A DNA stretch of 64,000 bases from Ruminococcus sp. (GTDB lineage: Bacteria > Bacillota > Clostridia > Oscillospirales > Acutalibacteraceae), in contig SFIQ01000002.1 of NCBI GenBank assembly GCA_004555265.1, positions 1 to 64,000 on the forward strand, read 5' to 3'. The position numbers and the translations under genes were made by a program. Position 1 is the first letter of the stretch. Every line of letters starts with the position of its first letter. Of the stretch, positions 1 through 8,775 are shown piece after piece. Below the pieces are notes generated by a model. The model had not been told where the DNA came from, did no database searches, and saw only the letters and a program-made list of their open reading frames with translations.

Positions 1-260
1 CCTCTCTCCCTCCGTCACGCGCTTTGCGCGTGCCACCCGCTGACGGCGGCGGTCTCCCTCTGTCGCTTCGCGACATCTCCCTCACACTGTGAGGGAGTCT
101 ACCCTCCCAGAGGGAGGAATAACGGGGCGCCGAGTCGTCGCCCCCTACAACTGTTTCTCTCCCTCCCGCTTGCAGGAAATGAGAGAAAAATTCAACAATC
201 TCCCTCCGCCTTTTGCCTGCGGCAAAAGCCACCTTCCTCCAAGAGGGAGGATATATGCGG
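1..260. repeat. Interspersed palindromic repeat DNA at window start
   Basis: Non-coding, low-complexity DNA made of short palindromes. One clear hairpin is CTCCCTCAC/GTGAGGGAG near 81-101. A CCTCC/GGAGG pattern recurs, as does a GGGGCG...CGCCCC module at about 121-149 that returns inverted at 36876-36904. A 90-codon open frame crosses it but is low in complexity and looks like repeat DNA. Similar hairpin repeats are common between genes of gut Clostridia; no function is claimed. Confidence 0.6.
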
Positions 261-295
261 TGCGGCGCTTGCGCGCCTATATTGAAAAGTTTCCC

Positions 296-324
296 TTGAC
301 AAATCCATTTGCGCATTATATAAT
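296..324 (+). promoter_or_regulatory. Sigma-A promoter for rpsO
   Basis: TTGACA at 296-301 and TATAAT at 319-324 are separated by 17 bases, a perfect consensus housekeeping promoter. Transcription would start near 331 and leave a leader of about 110 nt before rpsO. That leader contains a small GGTG-TTC-ACC hairpin near 381-390 and may hold an S15 autoregulatory site, but I cannot match it confidently to a known leader. Confidence 0.85.
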
Positions 325-443
325 ACATAGGCTGATTCGGTATGCACGGATTTTGGCGTAGACCCGATACGAAAAACATTGGGTGTTCACCTGACCTTCT
401 TCTGTGCTGCGCGACAGGCAAATTTTAAAAGAGGTGAAAAACA

Positions 444-707
444 ATGACCAAAGAAGAAAAACAGGCAATCATGGCGGAATACGCCACACACGAGGGTGAC
501 ACCGGTTCGCCCGAAGTACAGGTCGCGGTGCTGACAAAGCGCATCAACGACTTGACCGAGCACTTGAAAACCCACAAGAAAGACCACCATTCCAGACGCG
601 GTCTTTTGATGATGGTCGGTCACAGACGCAATCTGCTTGCGTATTTGCAGAAAACCGATATTGAAAGATACCGTTCTTTGATTCAGAGACTCGGCATCCG
701 TAAATAA
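444..707 (+). CDS. rpsO: 30S ribosomal protein S15
   Basis: An 87-residue S15, the usual family length. S15 binds 16S rRNA early in assembly of the small-subunit platform. The sequence shows the family core: TGSPEVQVA, then [18 protein letters not shown] and a C-terminal RRNLLAYLQ...[13 protein letters not shown]. The start follows an AGAGGTG ribosome site seven bases upstream. It stands first before pnp, the common bacterial order, and has its own consensus promoter and a terminator hairpin behind it. In other bacteria S15 represses its own mRNA; the long leader allows this but does not prove it. Confidence 0.98.
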   Translation: MTKEEKQAIMAEYATHEGDTGSPEVQVAVLTKRINDLTEHLKTHKKDHHSRRGLLMMVGHRRNLLAYLQKTDIERYRSLIQRLGIRK

Positions 708-717
708 GTTGGGAATT

Positions 718-759
718 AAGGCAAGCGGCTTTCGGGCTGCTTGCCTTGAATTGCTTTTT
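718..759 (+). terminator. Intrinsic terminator after rpsO
   Basis: A nine-base stem, AAGGCAAGC (718-726) with GCTTGCCTT (739-747), is followed by a T run at 755-759. It lies between rpsO and pnp, so pnp expression may depend partly on read-through. Confidence 0.8.
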
Positions 760-892
760 AGAACACGAATTCGACGGGGCTTTTTCGGTCGTTTAGCGGT
801 AAATGGAGCCGTTCAAAACTGCGCGGACGGCTGCATTTATTGCTAAAAACCGGCTTTGCCTCGCGGAAATATAAAGAAAAAGAGGTAAAAGT

Positions 893-3067
893 ATGTTTTT
901 TAAAGACTACAAGGTTTTTGAAACCGAACTTGCCGGCAGACCGTTAAAAGTGGAAGTCGGCAAAATGGCGCAGCTTGCGGGCGGCTCCTGTCTTGTCCGC
1001 TACGGCGAGACCGAAGTGCTTTGCACCGCCACAATGGCCGCCAAACCGCGTGAGGGCGTGGATTTCTTCCCGCTTTCTGTGGATTTTGAGGAAAAACTCT
1101 ATTCTGTGGGCAGAATCCCCGGTTCTTTCCAGCGCCGCGAGGGCAGAGCGAGCGAAAAGGCTACGCTTGCCGCGCGCGTGATTGACCGCCCCATTCGCCC
1201 GCTGTTCCCCAAGGACATGCGCAACGATGTCGGCGTGGTGGCAACGGTGATGTCCGTTGACCCCGACTGCTCGCCCGAAATCACCGCCATGATCGGTGTT
1301 TCGGTTGCCATCAGCATTTCCGAAATCCCGTGGGACGGCCCGATAAGCGGCGTTTCCGTCGGCTTGGTGGACGGCGAATATGTCATCAATCCCACCGCCG
1401 AACAGCGTGAGAAATCGCAAATGGCCGTGACCGTGGCTTCGACCGACACCTTGGTCGCCATGATTGAAGCGGGCGCAAACGAAGTGCCCAACGATGTGAT
1501 GTTTGACGGCATTATGTTCGGTCACGAAACCAACCAGAAAATCGTGGAATTCATCAAGGGCATTCGCGACGAAGTCGGCAAAGAGAAGGTTTCCTTCCCG
1601 TCGAACGACCCCTCGCCCGAACTGTACGAGGCGATTAAAGACTTCGCCATTGACGATGTGCGCGCCGCGCTCGATACCGACGACAAACGCATTCGCGACG
1701 AGCGCTTGAAACCCATTTATGACGCGGTACACGAGAAATTCGACGAAGCGTACCCCGAAGAGGCTTCCAAAATTGAAGACTGCCTTTACAAATTGCAGAA
1801 ATATATCGTTCGCCGCTGGTTACTCGACGACGGCAAGCGCGTAGACGGCAGAGGCATTGACGAAATCCGTCCGCTGAATGCCGAAGTGGATTTGCTCTCT
1901 CGCGTGCACGGTTCGGGTATGTTCACCCGCGGGCAGACACAGTGCCTGTCTGTGACCACCTTAGGCCCGATGAGCAACGCACAGATGCTCGACGGCATTG
2001 ATGAGCAGACCGAAAAACGCTATATGCATCACTACAACTTCCCGTCCTACTCCGTCGGCGAAACCAAGCCGTCAAGAGGTCCCGGCAGACGCGAAATCGG
2101 CCACGGCGCACTCGCAGAACGCGCGCTGTTGCCCGTCATTCCGTCGGTAGAGGAATTCCCGTACTGCATTCGTGTGGTCTCCGAAGTGCTTTCCTCCAAC
2201 GGCTCGACTTCGCAGGGCTCGATTTGCGGCTCTACGCTGTCCTTAATGGCGGCGGGTGTGCCGATTAAAGCGCCGGTTGCGGGGATTTCCTGCGGTCTTG
2301 TGACCGAGGGCGACCGCTTTATGACGATGGTCGATATTCAAGGCTTGGAAGATTTCTTCGGCGATATGGACTTCAAAGTGGCAGGTACCAAAAAGGGTAT
2401 CACCGCCATTCAGATGGACTTGAAAGTGCACGGTCTGACCCCCGCGATTATCCGCGAGGCGCTCGACAAGACCTATGCCGCGCGCTGCTATATTTTGGAC
2501 GAAATTATGCTGCCCGTCATTTCCGAGCCGCGCAAAGAACTGTCCAAATGGGCACCCAAAATGCTTACCACGAAAATTGACCCCGACAAAATCGGCGATG
2601 TCATCGGCAAGCAGGGCAAAGTCATTCAGAAAATCTGCGCCGAGTGCGACTGCAAAATCGATGTCAATGAGGACGGTCAGGTATTTGTTTCTGCTTTGGA
2701 TTTGGACAACGCACAGAAAGCCGTGTTCATTGTAGATACCATTGCAAACGGCCCCGAGGTCGGCGCAATTTACAAGGGCATTGTCACCCGCCTGATGAGT
2801 TTCGGCGTGTTCGTCGAAATCGTCCCGGGTGTGGAGGGCATGGTGCACATCAGCCATCTCGATGTCAAACGCACCGAAAAGGTTGAAGATGTGGTCAATG
2901 TCGGCGATGAAATCATCGTGAAAGTCCTGCCGAAAGACGAACAGGGCAGACTGAACCTCTCCCGCCGCGAAGCGCTGATTGAGGTAGAGGGCTTAACCCC
3001 CGAAAACGAAATTTCGGAACGCCGTCCTGCGCCGCGCCGTGATTTCCGCCGCGGCCGCCGTGACTAA
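893..3067 (+). CDS. pnp: Polyribonucleotide nucleotidyltransferase (PNPase)
   Basis: A 724-residue PNPase, the full family length. It degrades RNA 3'-to-5' by phosphorolysis as a cytosolic trimer. The layout is complete: first RNase PH-like domain (about 10-145), helical linker, second RNase PH-like domain (about 320-540), a KH domain with the GxxG loop IGKQGKVIQ (about 550-610), an S1 domain with FGVFVEI and GMVHISHL (about 615-685), and a short basic tail rich in Arg. Start at ATG 893 follows AGAGGTAAAAGT. It sits downstream of rpsO, as in many bacteria. Confidence 0.98.
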   Translation: MFFKDYKVFETELAGRPLKVEVGKMAQLAGGSCLVRYGETEVLCTATMAAKPREGVDFFPLSVDFEEKLYSVGRIPGSFQRREGRASEKATLAARVIDRPIRPLFPKDMRNDVGVVATVMSVDPDCSPEITAMIGVSVAISISEIPWDGPISGVSVGLVDGEYVINPTAEQREKSQMAVTVASTDTLVAMIEAGANEVPNDVMFDGIMFGHETNQKIVEFIKGIRDEVGKEKVSFPSNDPSPELYEAIKDFAIDDVRAALDTDDKRIRDERLKPIYDAVHEKFDEAYPEEASKIEDCLYKLQKYIVRRWLLDDGKRVDGRGIDEIRPLNAEVDLLSRVHGSGMFTRGQTQCLSVTTLGPMSNAQMLDGIDEQTEKRYMHHYNFPSYSVGETKPSRGPGRREIGHGALAERALLPVIPSVEEFPYCIRVVSEVLSSNGSTSQGSICGSTLSLMAAGVPIKAPVAGISCGLVTEGDRFMTMVDIQGLEDFFGDMDFKVAGTKKGITAIQMDLKVHGLTPAIIREALDKTYAARCYILDEIMLPVISEPRKELSKWAPKMLTTKIDPDKIGDVIGKQGKVIQKICAECDCKIDVNEDGQVFVSALDLDNAQKAVFIVDTIANGPEVGAIYKGIVTRLMSFGVFVEIVPGVEGMVHISHLDVKRTEKVEDVVNVGDEIIVKVLPKDEQGRLNLSRREALIEVEGLTPENEISERRPAPRRDFRRGRRD

Positions 3068-3103
3068 ACAAAAACGGCAAGGCAAAATCGAAAATATAAA
3101 GGA

Positions 3104-3135
3104 CCCGTATGCAGAAGCTCTGCATACGGGTTTTT
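3104..3135. terminator. Terminator between convergent pnp and subtilase genes
   Basis: A 12-base perfect stem (CCCGTATGCAGA, 3104-3115, with its complement at 3119-3130) with a three-base loop is followed by TTTTT on the plus strand. The minus-strand side is also T-rich, so it may end both transcripts. Confidence 0.88.
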
Positions 3136-3166
3136 GGTTGTATTGGCAGGGTGTAAATCGCTTTGA

Positions 3167-6100
3167 TTACACTGCGCGCGCGCCCGAGGCAATTTGCAAA
3201 ATCCAGCGTGCGTCCACGGCGTTGATTTTGCCGTCGCCGTTGACATCGGCAAGCAGTTCGGTAACGCCGTCCTCTGTGGTGCGTGCGCCCGAGGCGATTT
3301 GCAGCACCCAACGCGCGTCCACGGCATTTGTTTTGCTGTCTCGATTGACATCCCCCTTGGAAAAGGCGAGCTCTAATGCAGAAATTGCCGCGTAAATCGA
3401 CTGTGTGTGCGCATCCAGCGCGGCTTGTTCTGCCTGTGAAAACGCGGAAACATCGGTGGCGAGCAAAGCATCCAACGCCGACAGGGAGTCGGGTGTATAC
3501 AGTGCGCGGTCAATTCCTAACGCCGCGGCGAGTGCCTCGTTGTAGGCGGTGAAATCCGCCAAACGGTATTCGGGACTGCTCAAAATCGGTGCGGTGGTTA
3601 CCGTCTCAACATAGTCGCCGTCCCGACTTTCAATTACGCAATAGTATGCCGCCGCGTCGTCCTGCACCTGCGGCGCGTAATATGCTTTTGTTGCGCCCGC
3701 AATCGGCGTGCCGCCCTCGTTGGAAACGGTGTCATTGCGATACCATTGATAGGTACAGTGTATTCCGACTGCGCAGACGGCAATATAACCGACTTGCGCG
3801 TCCACCTGACTCGGCACATCGCGCACAATGGCGGGAATGGTGCGGAATGTCGCATTTTCCAAACTGTCGGCATAAGTTTCGGCGTAGGTGCCCGCGTTGC
3901 CGTATACCGTAAATTCGGTTTGCGGCGCCGCAGCCGTAATGCGTGTCGCGGCGGCGGGCAATACCAAATCGGTTAAGCAGGACGGCAGGCTTTGTATGTT
4001 TTTGACGCTTTCAAACTGTAAAAAGGTGATTGCACTGCCGTCAAAGGCGCCGGCGCTGACGGTGGTGACGGCGGGCAGCCATGCGTATTTTAAATTTGTG
4101 CAGTCTGTAAAGGTTTCTTTTTGCAGGGTTGTCACTTGCGGCAGAAATGCCAGTTTCAAATTTTGACAGCCCGCAAAAGCATTTGCCTGCACCGTAGCGG
4201 CCTGCGGGAAAAATGCCGTTTGCAAAGCCGCACAGCCGTAAAAGGCGTTTTTGCCGATTTTGGTCACATTTTGGAAGTCCGCTTTCGGCAAAGCGGTATT
4301 GTAAAATGTTTCTGACGAGATTTCGGTGATGGCGGGCAAATCCGTCTCGCGCAACGATAAACAGTTTTTAAACAGATTGGCGGGCAGTTGGGTGACAAGC
4401 GGCAAGGATACCTGCTGTAATGACGCGCAATTCTCAAATGCGCCTGTGCCGACCGAATCGGCATTCGGCAGAGAAATTTGTTCCAGCGTTGAACCGCGGA
4501 ACGCATACATGCCCACCGTTTTCAACTTGTCATTTTGCAGTACGGTGACGCCTTTTGTATTTTCAAAGGCGGAAAGCGCAATGGACGAGGCTTCGTCAAA
4601 GGATACATTCCGCAAATTGCCGCACCCCGAAAACGCCTTGATGCCGAACGAGGTGATTTGTGCAAAGGGGAAATCTTGAATCGCGCTGTTTTGGAATGCG
4701 CTCATCCCGACCTCACGAAGCCCCGCGCCGCTTACGCGAACCAACGCCGTACAGCCGGAAAACGCCGAAGCGTCAATCGAAACTGCGGTGTCGGGCAGGG
4801 TGACGGCTTGCAGGGCGGTGTTGTCCTTAAACACAGACCTGCCGATACCCGTCACCACCGTGCCGTGAATGGTATCGGGTACGGTTAAGTCGGTTTTGTT
4901 GCCGACATATGCCGTGATTTTCCCGTTGCTGTCAATATCGTAATCGTCTTCTTCACTGCGGTTGGAACGCACATATTTCTGTGTGACGACAGCGCTTGGC
5001 AGCTTGCCTTTGGATATAGCAACGGCAGAAACCTTGGTGTCGGTTGAAATCGGCAACGGCTCTTTGTATTGCTTGCCGTTGATGAACCCAATGTCCGGCA
5101 AATCGCTCTCGCTGTTGAGCATATACAGAATAATCGTATCTTTTTCCGGACAACTGAGTGTCAGGGAAAACGACGCGTTAAACTCTCCGCCGCTTACGCT
5201 GAATACGGGGTTGGCGGTTTTCGGCTGTTTATCCAAAATATATTTCAAATACAAAATCCCGTTGCCGAAGTAGTTTGCACCGTCATTTTCCAACACCTTA
5301 ATCGCATACTTGGACAGCATTTCCTGTGCTTCCTCGGCGGTTTTGTCGGGATAGGCCGAGCGAACCACGGCAAGCCCCGCTGAAACAAGCGGTGCCGCCA
5401 TAGAGGTGCCGCTCATCACCATATAGGTGTTGTTCAAATAACTGCTTTTCACATTATCGCCGGGTGCGGCAATGTCAATCGGGCCGTTACGGTTGGAATA
5501 AGACGCCAAGGCGTTGGTCTGTGTGACAGCGCTGACGGTAAATGCGGATTCCACACAGGCAGGGGAGTAATAGGTTTTGGACAGGTCGGCTTTGTCATTC
5601 CCCGCCGCGACAACAACATTCACGCCTTTTTCCACCGCGGCGTTGACGGAGTCGGTCATGGTTTGGCTCTCGCCGGGGCCGGAGAGGCTCATATTGATGA
5701 TGTCCGCCCCGTCCGCAACGGCGCAGTCCACCGCCAGCGCAATTAAGCTCGACGGCCCTTTGCCCTGGTTGTTGAGCACCTTGTACGGTTTGATTTTCAC
5801 ATTGCCGAGCGTGTTGTCCGCCAAAATGCCCGTGACATGCGTGCCGTGGCCGTAATCGTCCTCACAGCTGTTTTCCTCGCCCGTACTGCTGAGATTAAAA
5901 CGGTTCTCCAACAGTCTGCCTGCCAACAGTTCGTGGTCGGTATCTACACCGCTGTCGAGCACGGCGACGACAATTTCGGGCAGCTGCATTTCTGCCAACC
6001 GCAGTTTAATTGCCTCAAATCCGATTTGTTCGGAAACCCAAGACTGTGCGGCATCCCGTACCGTATACAACAATTCCTCGGCACCGATTTCCGTCTCGGT

Positions 6101-6799
6101 TTGGCTGTCTGCCGTTTCGTCCTGCATGATGCGGATATAGTCCGGCTCTACATAGTCCACCGCGGGGCAGTCCGCATAATAGGCATACGCGTTTTTGGCG
6201 GCGGTTTCGGTATCGTACTGTAAAATATACAAATCCCGATACCCGCTGACGCATTCCGAGGCGCCCTGCAAGTCGATTGCGGAGGCGGATTTCACAATCA
6301 GCCGTTTGGATTGAAACGCACGGTTCAGTAAAACACCGTCTTTTTTTGCCTCGCTTACTGTGTAGCCGAAGGCTTCTAAAACCTCGGCAGCGGGCACAAT
6401 ACAGGTGTTGTTTTCTATGCGAGCCTCGCTTTTTGCCGTGACAGTATATGTGCCTGCGGCATTTTGCACCTGCAACACCGCGCTTTGGTTTTGCAGACGC
6501 ACGCTGGTGATGCCGTCTGAAAACACGCCGACTTCACTGCCCAACATTCGGAAGGTAATCGGCAACGCACTTTGCAAACGGTCAGCCTCCGCAGTGCCGT
6601 CGGGCGCGGTCTCGACATATTCGTCGGAAATATAACTGTTGCCCTGGTCATAGGTGCGCACCATTTTCAAAAGGTTCTCGGTAAATGCAAACAAGCCGTC
6701 CGATTGCCCGTCGGATGCCGCGTAAGCCGAAGCACCCGCCGAACAGGACAGCAAGCAGAATAAAACAGATAATAAAATTGCAAGAAAGCGTTTGAACAT
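3167..6799 (-). CDS. Secreted subtilisin-like protease with leucine-rich repeats and dockerin
   Basis: A 1210-residue exported protein. An N-terminal signal peptide (about 1-28, ending near AYA) precedes a propeptide region and a peptidase S8 domain with the triad Asp282 (VAVLDSG), His318 (YGHGTHV) and Ser466 (SGTSMAAP), plus the oxyanion Asn401. It continues with BspA-type leucine-rich repeats (about 640-970), an Ig-like segment with a YQWYRND core (about 1020-1080), a helical linker, and a type I dockerin at about 1148-1210. The dockerin has two calcium loops, DVNRDSKTNAVDA and DVNGDGKINAVDA. Dockerins bind cohesins, so it may be held in a surface complex; no cohesin is visible in this window. 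A GGGGAG site precedes the start. Confidence 0.92.
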   Translation of the reverse strand: MFKRFLAILLSVLFCLLSCSAGASAYAASDGQSDGLFAFTENLLKMVRTYDQGNSYISDEYVETAPDGTAEADRLQSALPITFRMLGSEVGVFSDGITSVRLQNQSAVLQVQNAAGTYTVTAKSEARIENNTCIVPAAEVLEAFGYTVSEAKKDGVLLNRAFQSKRLIVKSASAIDLQGASECVSGYRDLYILQYDTETAAKNAYAYYADCPAVDYVEPDYIRIMQDETADSQTETEIGAEELLYTVRDAAQSWVSEQIGFEAIKLRLAEMQLPEIVVAVLDSGVDTDHELLAGRLLENRFNLSSTGEENSCEDDYGHGTHVTGILADNTLGNVKIKPYKVLNNQGKGPSSLIALAVDCAVADGADIINMSLSGPGESQTMTDSVNAAVEKGVNVVVAAGNDKADLSKTYYSPACVESAFTVSAVTQTNALASYSNRNGPIDIAAPGDNVKSSYLNNTYMVMSGTSMAAPLVSAGLAVVRSAYPDKTAEEAQEMLSKYAIKVLENDGANYFGNGILYLKYILDKQPKTANPVFSVSGGEFNASFSLTLSCPEKDTIILYMLNSESDLPDIGFINGKQYKEPLPISTDTKVSAVAISKGKLPSAVVTQKYVRSNRSEEDDYDIDSNGKITAYVGNKTDLTVPDTIHGTVVTGIGRSVFKDNTALQAVTLPDTAVSIDASAFSGCTALVRVSGAGLREVGMSAFQNSAIQDFPFAQITSFGIKAFSGCGNLRNVSFDEASSIALSAFENTKGVTVLQNDKLKTVGMYAFRGSTLEQISLPNADSVGTGAFENCASLQQVSLPLVTQLPANLFKNCLSLRETDLPAITEISSETFYNTALPKADFQNVTKIGKNAFYGCAALQTAFFPQAATVQANAFAGCQNLKLAFLPQVTTLQKETFTDCTNLKYAWLPAVTTVSAGAFDGSAITFLQFESVKNIQSLPSCLTDLVLPAAATRITAAAPQTEFTVYGNAGTYAETYADSLENATFRTIPAIVRDVPSQVDAQVGYIAVCAVGIHCTYQWYRNDTVSNEGGTPIAGATKAYYAPQVQDDAAAYYCVIESRDGDYVETVTTAPILSSPEYRLADFTAYNEALAAALGIDRALYTPDSLSALDALLATDVSAFSQAEQAALDAHTQSIYAAISALELAFSKGDVNRDSKTNAVDARWVLQIASGARTTEDGVTELLADVNGDGKINAVDARWILQIASGARAV

Positions 6800-6849
6800 A
6801 CGGTAGTTTACTCCCCTAACATTCCCGAAACATTCCCAATTATGATCAT

Positions 6850-6878
6850 ACTATACTATAAAAATCGACATTTTTCAA
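6850..6878 (-). promoter_or_regulatory. Promoter for the subtilase gene
   Basis: Read on the minus strand, TTGAAA (6873-6878) and TATAGT (6850-6855) are 17 bases apart, about 50 bases upstream of the start codon. Confidence 0.7.
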
Positions 6879-6932
6879 GAGAATTGTTTGAAATCCCGTA
6901 TGCTTTATTCTTCCGAAATCGAAAAAAGGTTG

Positions 6933-7676
6933 TTAAATGACCGCGCCGCCGTTGACCGAGAGCACCTGCCCCGTGATATAGGCGGCTTTATCCTTTGCCA
7001 GAAAGCAAACCGCGTCGGCAATTTCTTCGGGGCGCGCAAGCCGCCCGACAGGGGTTTCCTCTGCGACGCTTTTGCAAATTTCCGTACCCAGCATCCGCAT
7101 CATATCGGTATCCACTGCCCCCGGCGACACCGCATTGACGGTAATGCCCGACGGGGCAAGCTCTTTTGCGAGCGCCTTGGTCATCCCGATAAGCCCCGCC
7201 TTTGCCGCGGAATAATGCACCTCACACGCGCCGCCGGTTTCGCCCCACATCGAGGCAATGTTGATAATCCGCCCGTATTTTTCGTGCAGCATACAAGGCA
7301 GTACCGCGCGCGTCATATAAAACGCGCCGTCCAAATGCACGGCAAGCATGGATTTCCAATCGCTGTCCGTAATGTCGGTAAACAACTTTTGTTCGGAAAT
7401 CCCCGCGTTGTTGACCAACACCGAAACCGCGCCCATTTCCCGTTCAATTTGCGCCGTAACCGCCGTAACCGCCGCGCTGTCGGTTACATCGACTTGGTAC
7501 GCGCGCGCCTGCCCGCCGTATTCCGAAATGCTTTGCACGCAGGCGTCTGCCCCAGTTTTGTCGGTGTGATACAGCACCGCCACGGCAAAGCCCGATTTGC
7601 CGAGTGCGATAGCCGTTGCCGCCCCGATGCCGCGCGAAGCGCCCGTGACAGCGGCGATTTTTCGGTTATTTTCCAT
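6933..7676 (-). CDS. Short-chain dehydrogenase/reductase, FabG-like
   Basis: A 247-residue classical SDR, the usual length. The Rossmann motif TGASRGIGAA lies near residues 9-18, NNAG near 85-90, a conserved Ser in NIASMWG, and YSAAKAG gives the catalytic Tyr and Lys. The C-terminal VNGGAVI end is typical. The start at 7676 is chosen over an in-frame ATG at 7787 because GGGAGG lies just upstream and the sequence before it is not family-like. It resembles 3-oxoacyl-ACP reductases, but FabG-like SDRs reduce many substrates and no fatty-acid genes are nearby, so the substrate is unknown. It diverges from the PI-PLC operon. Confidence 0.88.
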   Translation of the reverse strand: MENNRKIAAVTGASRGIGAATAIALGKSGFAVAVLYHTDKTGADACVQSISEYGGQARAYQVDVTDSAAVTAVTAQIEREMGAVSVLVNNAGISEQKLFTDITDSDWKSMLAVHLDGAFYMTRAVLPCMLHEKYGRIINIASMWGETGGACEVHYSAAKAGLIGMTKALAKELAPSGITVNAVSPGAVDTDMMRMLGTEICKSVAEETPVGRLARPEEIADAVCFLAKDKAAYITGQVLSVNGGAVI

Positions 7677-7707
7677 ACAAATGCCTCCCGCATGAAATCC
7701 TGTTTTC

Positions 7708-7736
7708 ATTGTAGCATATTTCTTGTGCATTTGCAC
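7708..7736 (-). promoter_or_regulatory. Promoter for the SDR gene
   Basis: Minus strand: an extended -10, TGC-TACAAT (hexamer 7708-7713), lies 17 bases from a weak -35 GTGCAA (7731-7736). Confidence 0.55.
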
Positions 7737-7830
7737 GCATTTCTCTTGCGGGCGGGCGAAAAAACACGATACAATGCGAAAAGACAACGGTTTTGTTCGG
7801 CAAAATCTCTATTTTTCCCCGCCGATTGCC

Positions 7831-7859
7831 TTGCTTTTTTGTGCGGAATAGGGTATGAT
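7831..7859 (+). promoter_or_regulatory. Promoter of the PI-PLC to mannosidase operon
   Basis: TTGCTT (7831-7836) and TATGAT (7854-7859) are 17 bases apart. Transcription would begin near 7866, leaving only a very short leader before the first gene. Confidence 0.7.
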
Positions 7860-7872
7860 ATGCTTTGAGGTG

Positions 7873-8775
7873 ATGGCGGTGGAACATACAACGGTTTTGT
7901 CGGCGCTTTCGGGCGGGTTGTATCTTTCCGAGGTGAATTTGGCGGGCACGCATGACAGCGCTACGGCGTACTGCGCCGTTCCGAAAATGGCAAAATGCCA
8001 GGATTTGACCTTCCGCGAGCAGTTGGCGCTCGGCGTGCGGCTGTTGGATATTCGCCTGTATCGGCGCGGCAAGCATTTTTATCTGGTACACGGGTTGGCG
8101 GACTGCTATCGGGACGAAACCAAGCGGGAAAAATTGCAATTTGACGAAGTGCTGGCTGTTTGCAAAGCATTTTTGCGTGACAACCCGCGCGAGACGCTGG
8201 TTTTGAGCATCAAACAGGATCGCGGCCATTTTGAAACCGCCTTTTTTGAACAGTTTTATCATACATATATCGAGCCGGACGAAACAATTTGGTATCTTGA
8301 AAACCGTGTGCCGCGCCTGTCGGAGTGTTGCGGCAAACTCGTGCTGATGCGCCGCTGTAAGCGCGCGGCGAATTTTCGCACGGCAGAAAACTGCGGCTTG
8401 GATTTTTCGGTGTGGGAAAATCAGAATTCCAAAACCGAAACCGCGCCCTGTGAAGTCGCGCTTTCAAGCGCTTGTATTGCCACGGTGCAGGACCGTTACC
8501 GCCTGCCGCCCGATGTGAAGTGGGCAAAGAGCGCCAAGCCGTTTTTAGAGACCTGCCATCCGACGAAAAAGCATATCTGTGTGCATTTTTTGAGCACCTG
8601 CGGCGGTGCGGGTTGCCCTGCGGAAAATGCCCCGCTTGTCAATGCGGCATTTTCGGAATATGCCCTTTGTGAAACGCATGCGCAAGGGTGGTTTTTGCTC
8701 GATTTCCCGACCGAGGACTTGTGCAAAAAAATTATGCTTTCCAATGCGGCAATTTACAAAGGGGATTGTGTATGA
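7873..8775 (+). CDS. Phosphatidylinositol-specific phospholipase C X-domain protein
   Basis: About 300 residues. The family catalytic set is present when numbered from ATG 7873: His27-Asp28 in AGTHDSA, Asp59 and Arg61 in VRLLDIRLY, and His73 in YLVHGL. These match in order and spacing the two catalytic histidines and the Asp/Arg pair of bacterial PI-PLC, which cleaves phosphatidylinositol or GPI anchors to a cyclic inositol phosphate. No signal peptide is visible, so it appears cytosolic, unlike secreted virulence PI-PLCs. The start is uncertain: ATG 7855 overlaps the -10 box, and GTG 7879 is also possible. First gene of a seven-gene run; its stop overlaps the next start (ATGA). Confidence 0.82.
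   Translation: MAVEHTTVLSALSGGLYLSEVNLAGTHDSATAYCAVPKMAKCQDLTFREQLALGVRLLDIRLYRRGKHFYLVHGLADCYRDETKREKLQFDEVLAVCKAFLRDNPRETLVLSIKQDRGHFETAFFEQFYHTYIEPDETIWYLENRVPRLSECCGKLVLMRRCKRAANFRTAENCGLDFSVWENQNSKTETAPCEVALSSACIATVQDRYRLPPDVKWAKSAKPFLETCHPTKKHICVHFLSTCGGAGCPAENAPLVNAAFSEYALCETHAQGWFLLDFPTEDLCKKIMLSNAAIYKGDCV

Noticed and set aside
89..361. 90-codon frame in the window's first bases
   Set aside because: Built from palindromic repeat DNA and crossing the rpsO promoter; not a gene.
944..1732. 262-codon open frame antisense to pnp
   Set aside because: It mirrors the PNPase reading frame, has no ribosome site, and its His/Gly/Arg-rich product is typical of antisense frames in G/C-biased genes.
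3167..6799. Cellulosome component
   Set aside because: A dockerin alone, with no cohesin, scaffoldin or carbohydrate enzyme beside it, is not enough.
6933..7676. fabG as a firm name
   Set aside because: SDRs with FabG-like sequence have many substrates and no fatty-acid synthesis genes are nearby.
6888..7868. 326-codon plus-strand frame opposite the SDR
   Set aside because: The minus-strand SDR has full family motifs and a good start; this frame does not.
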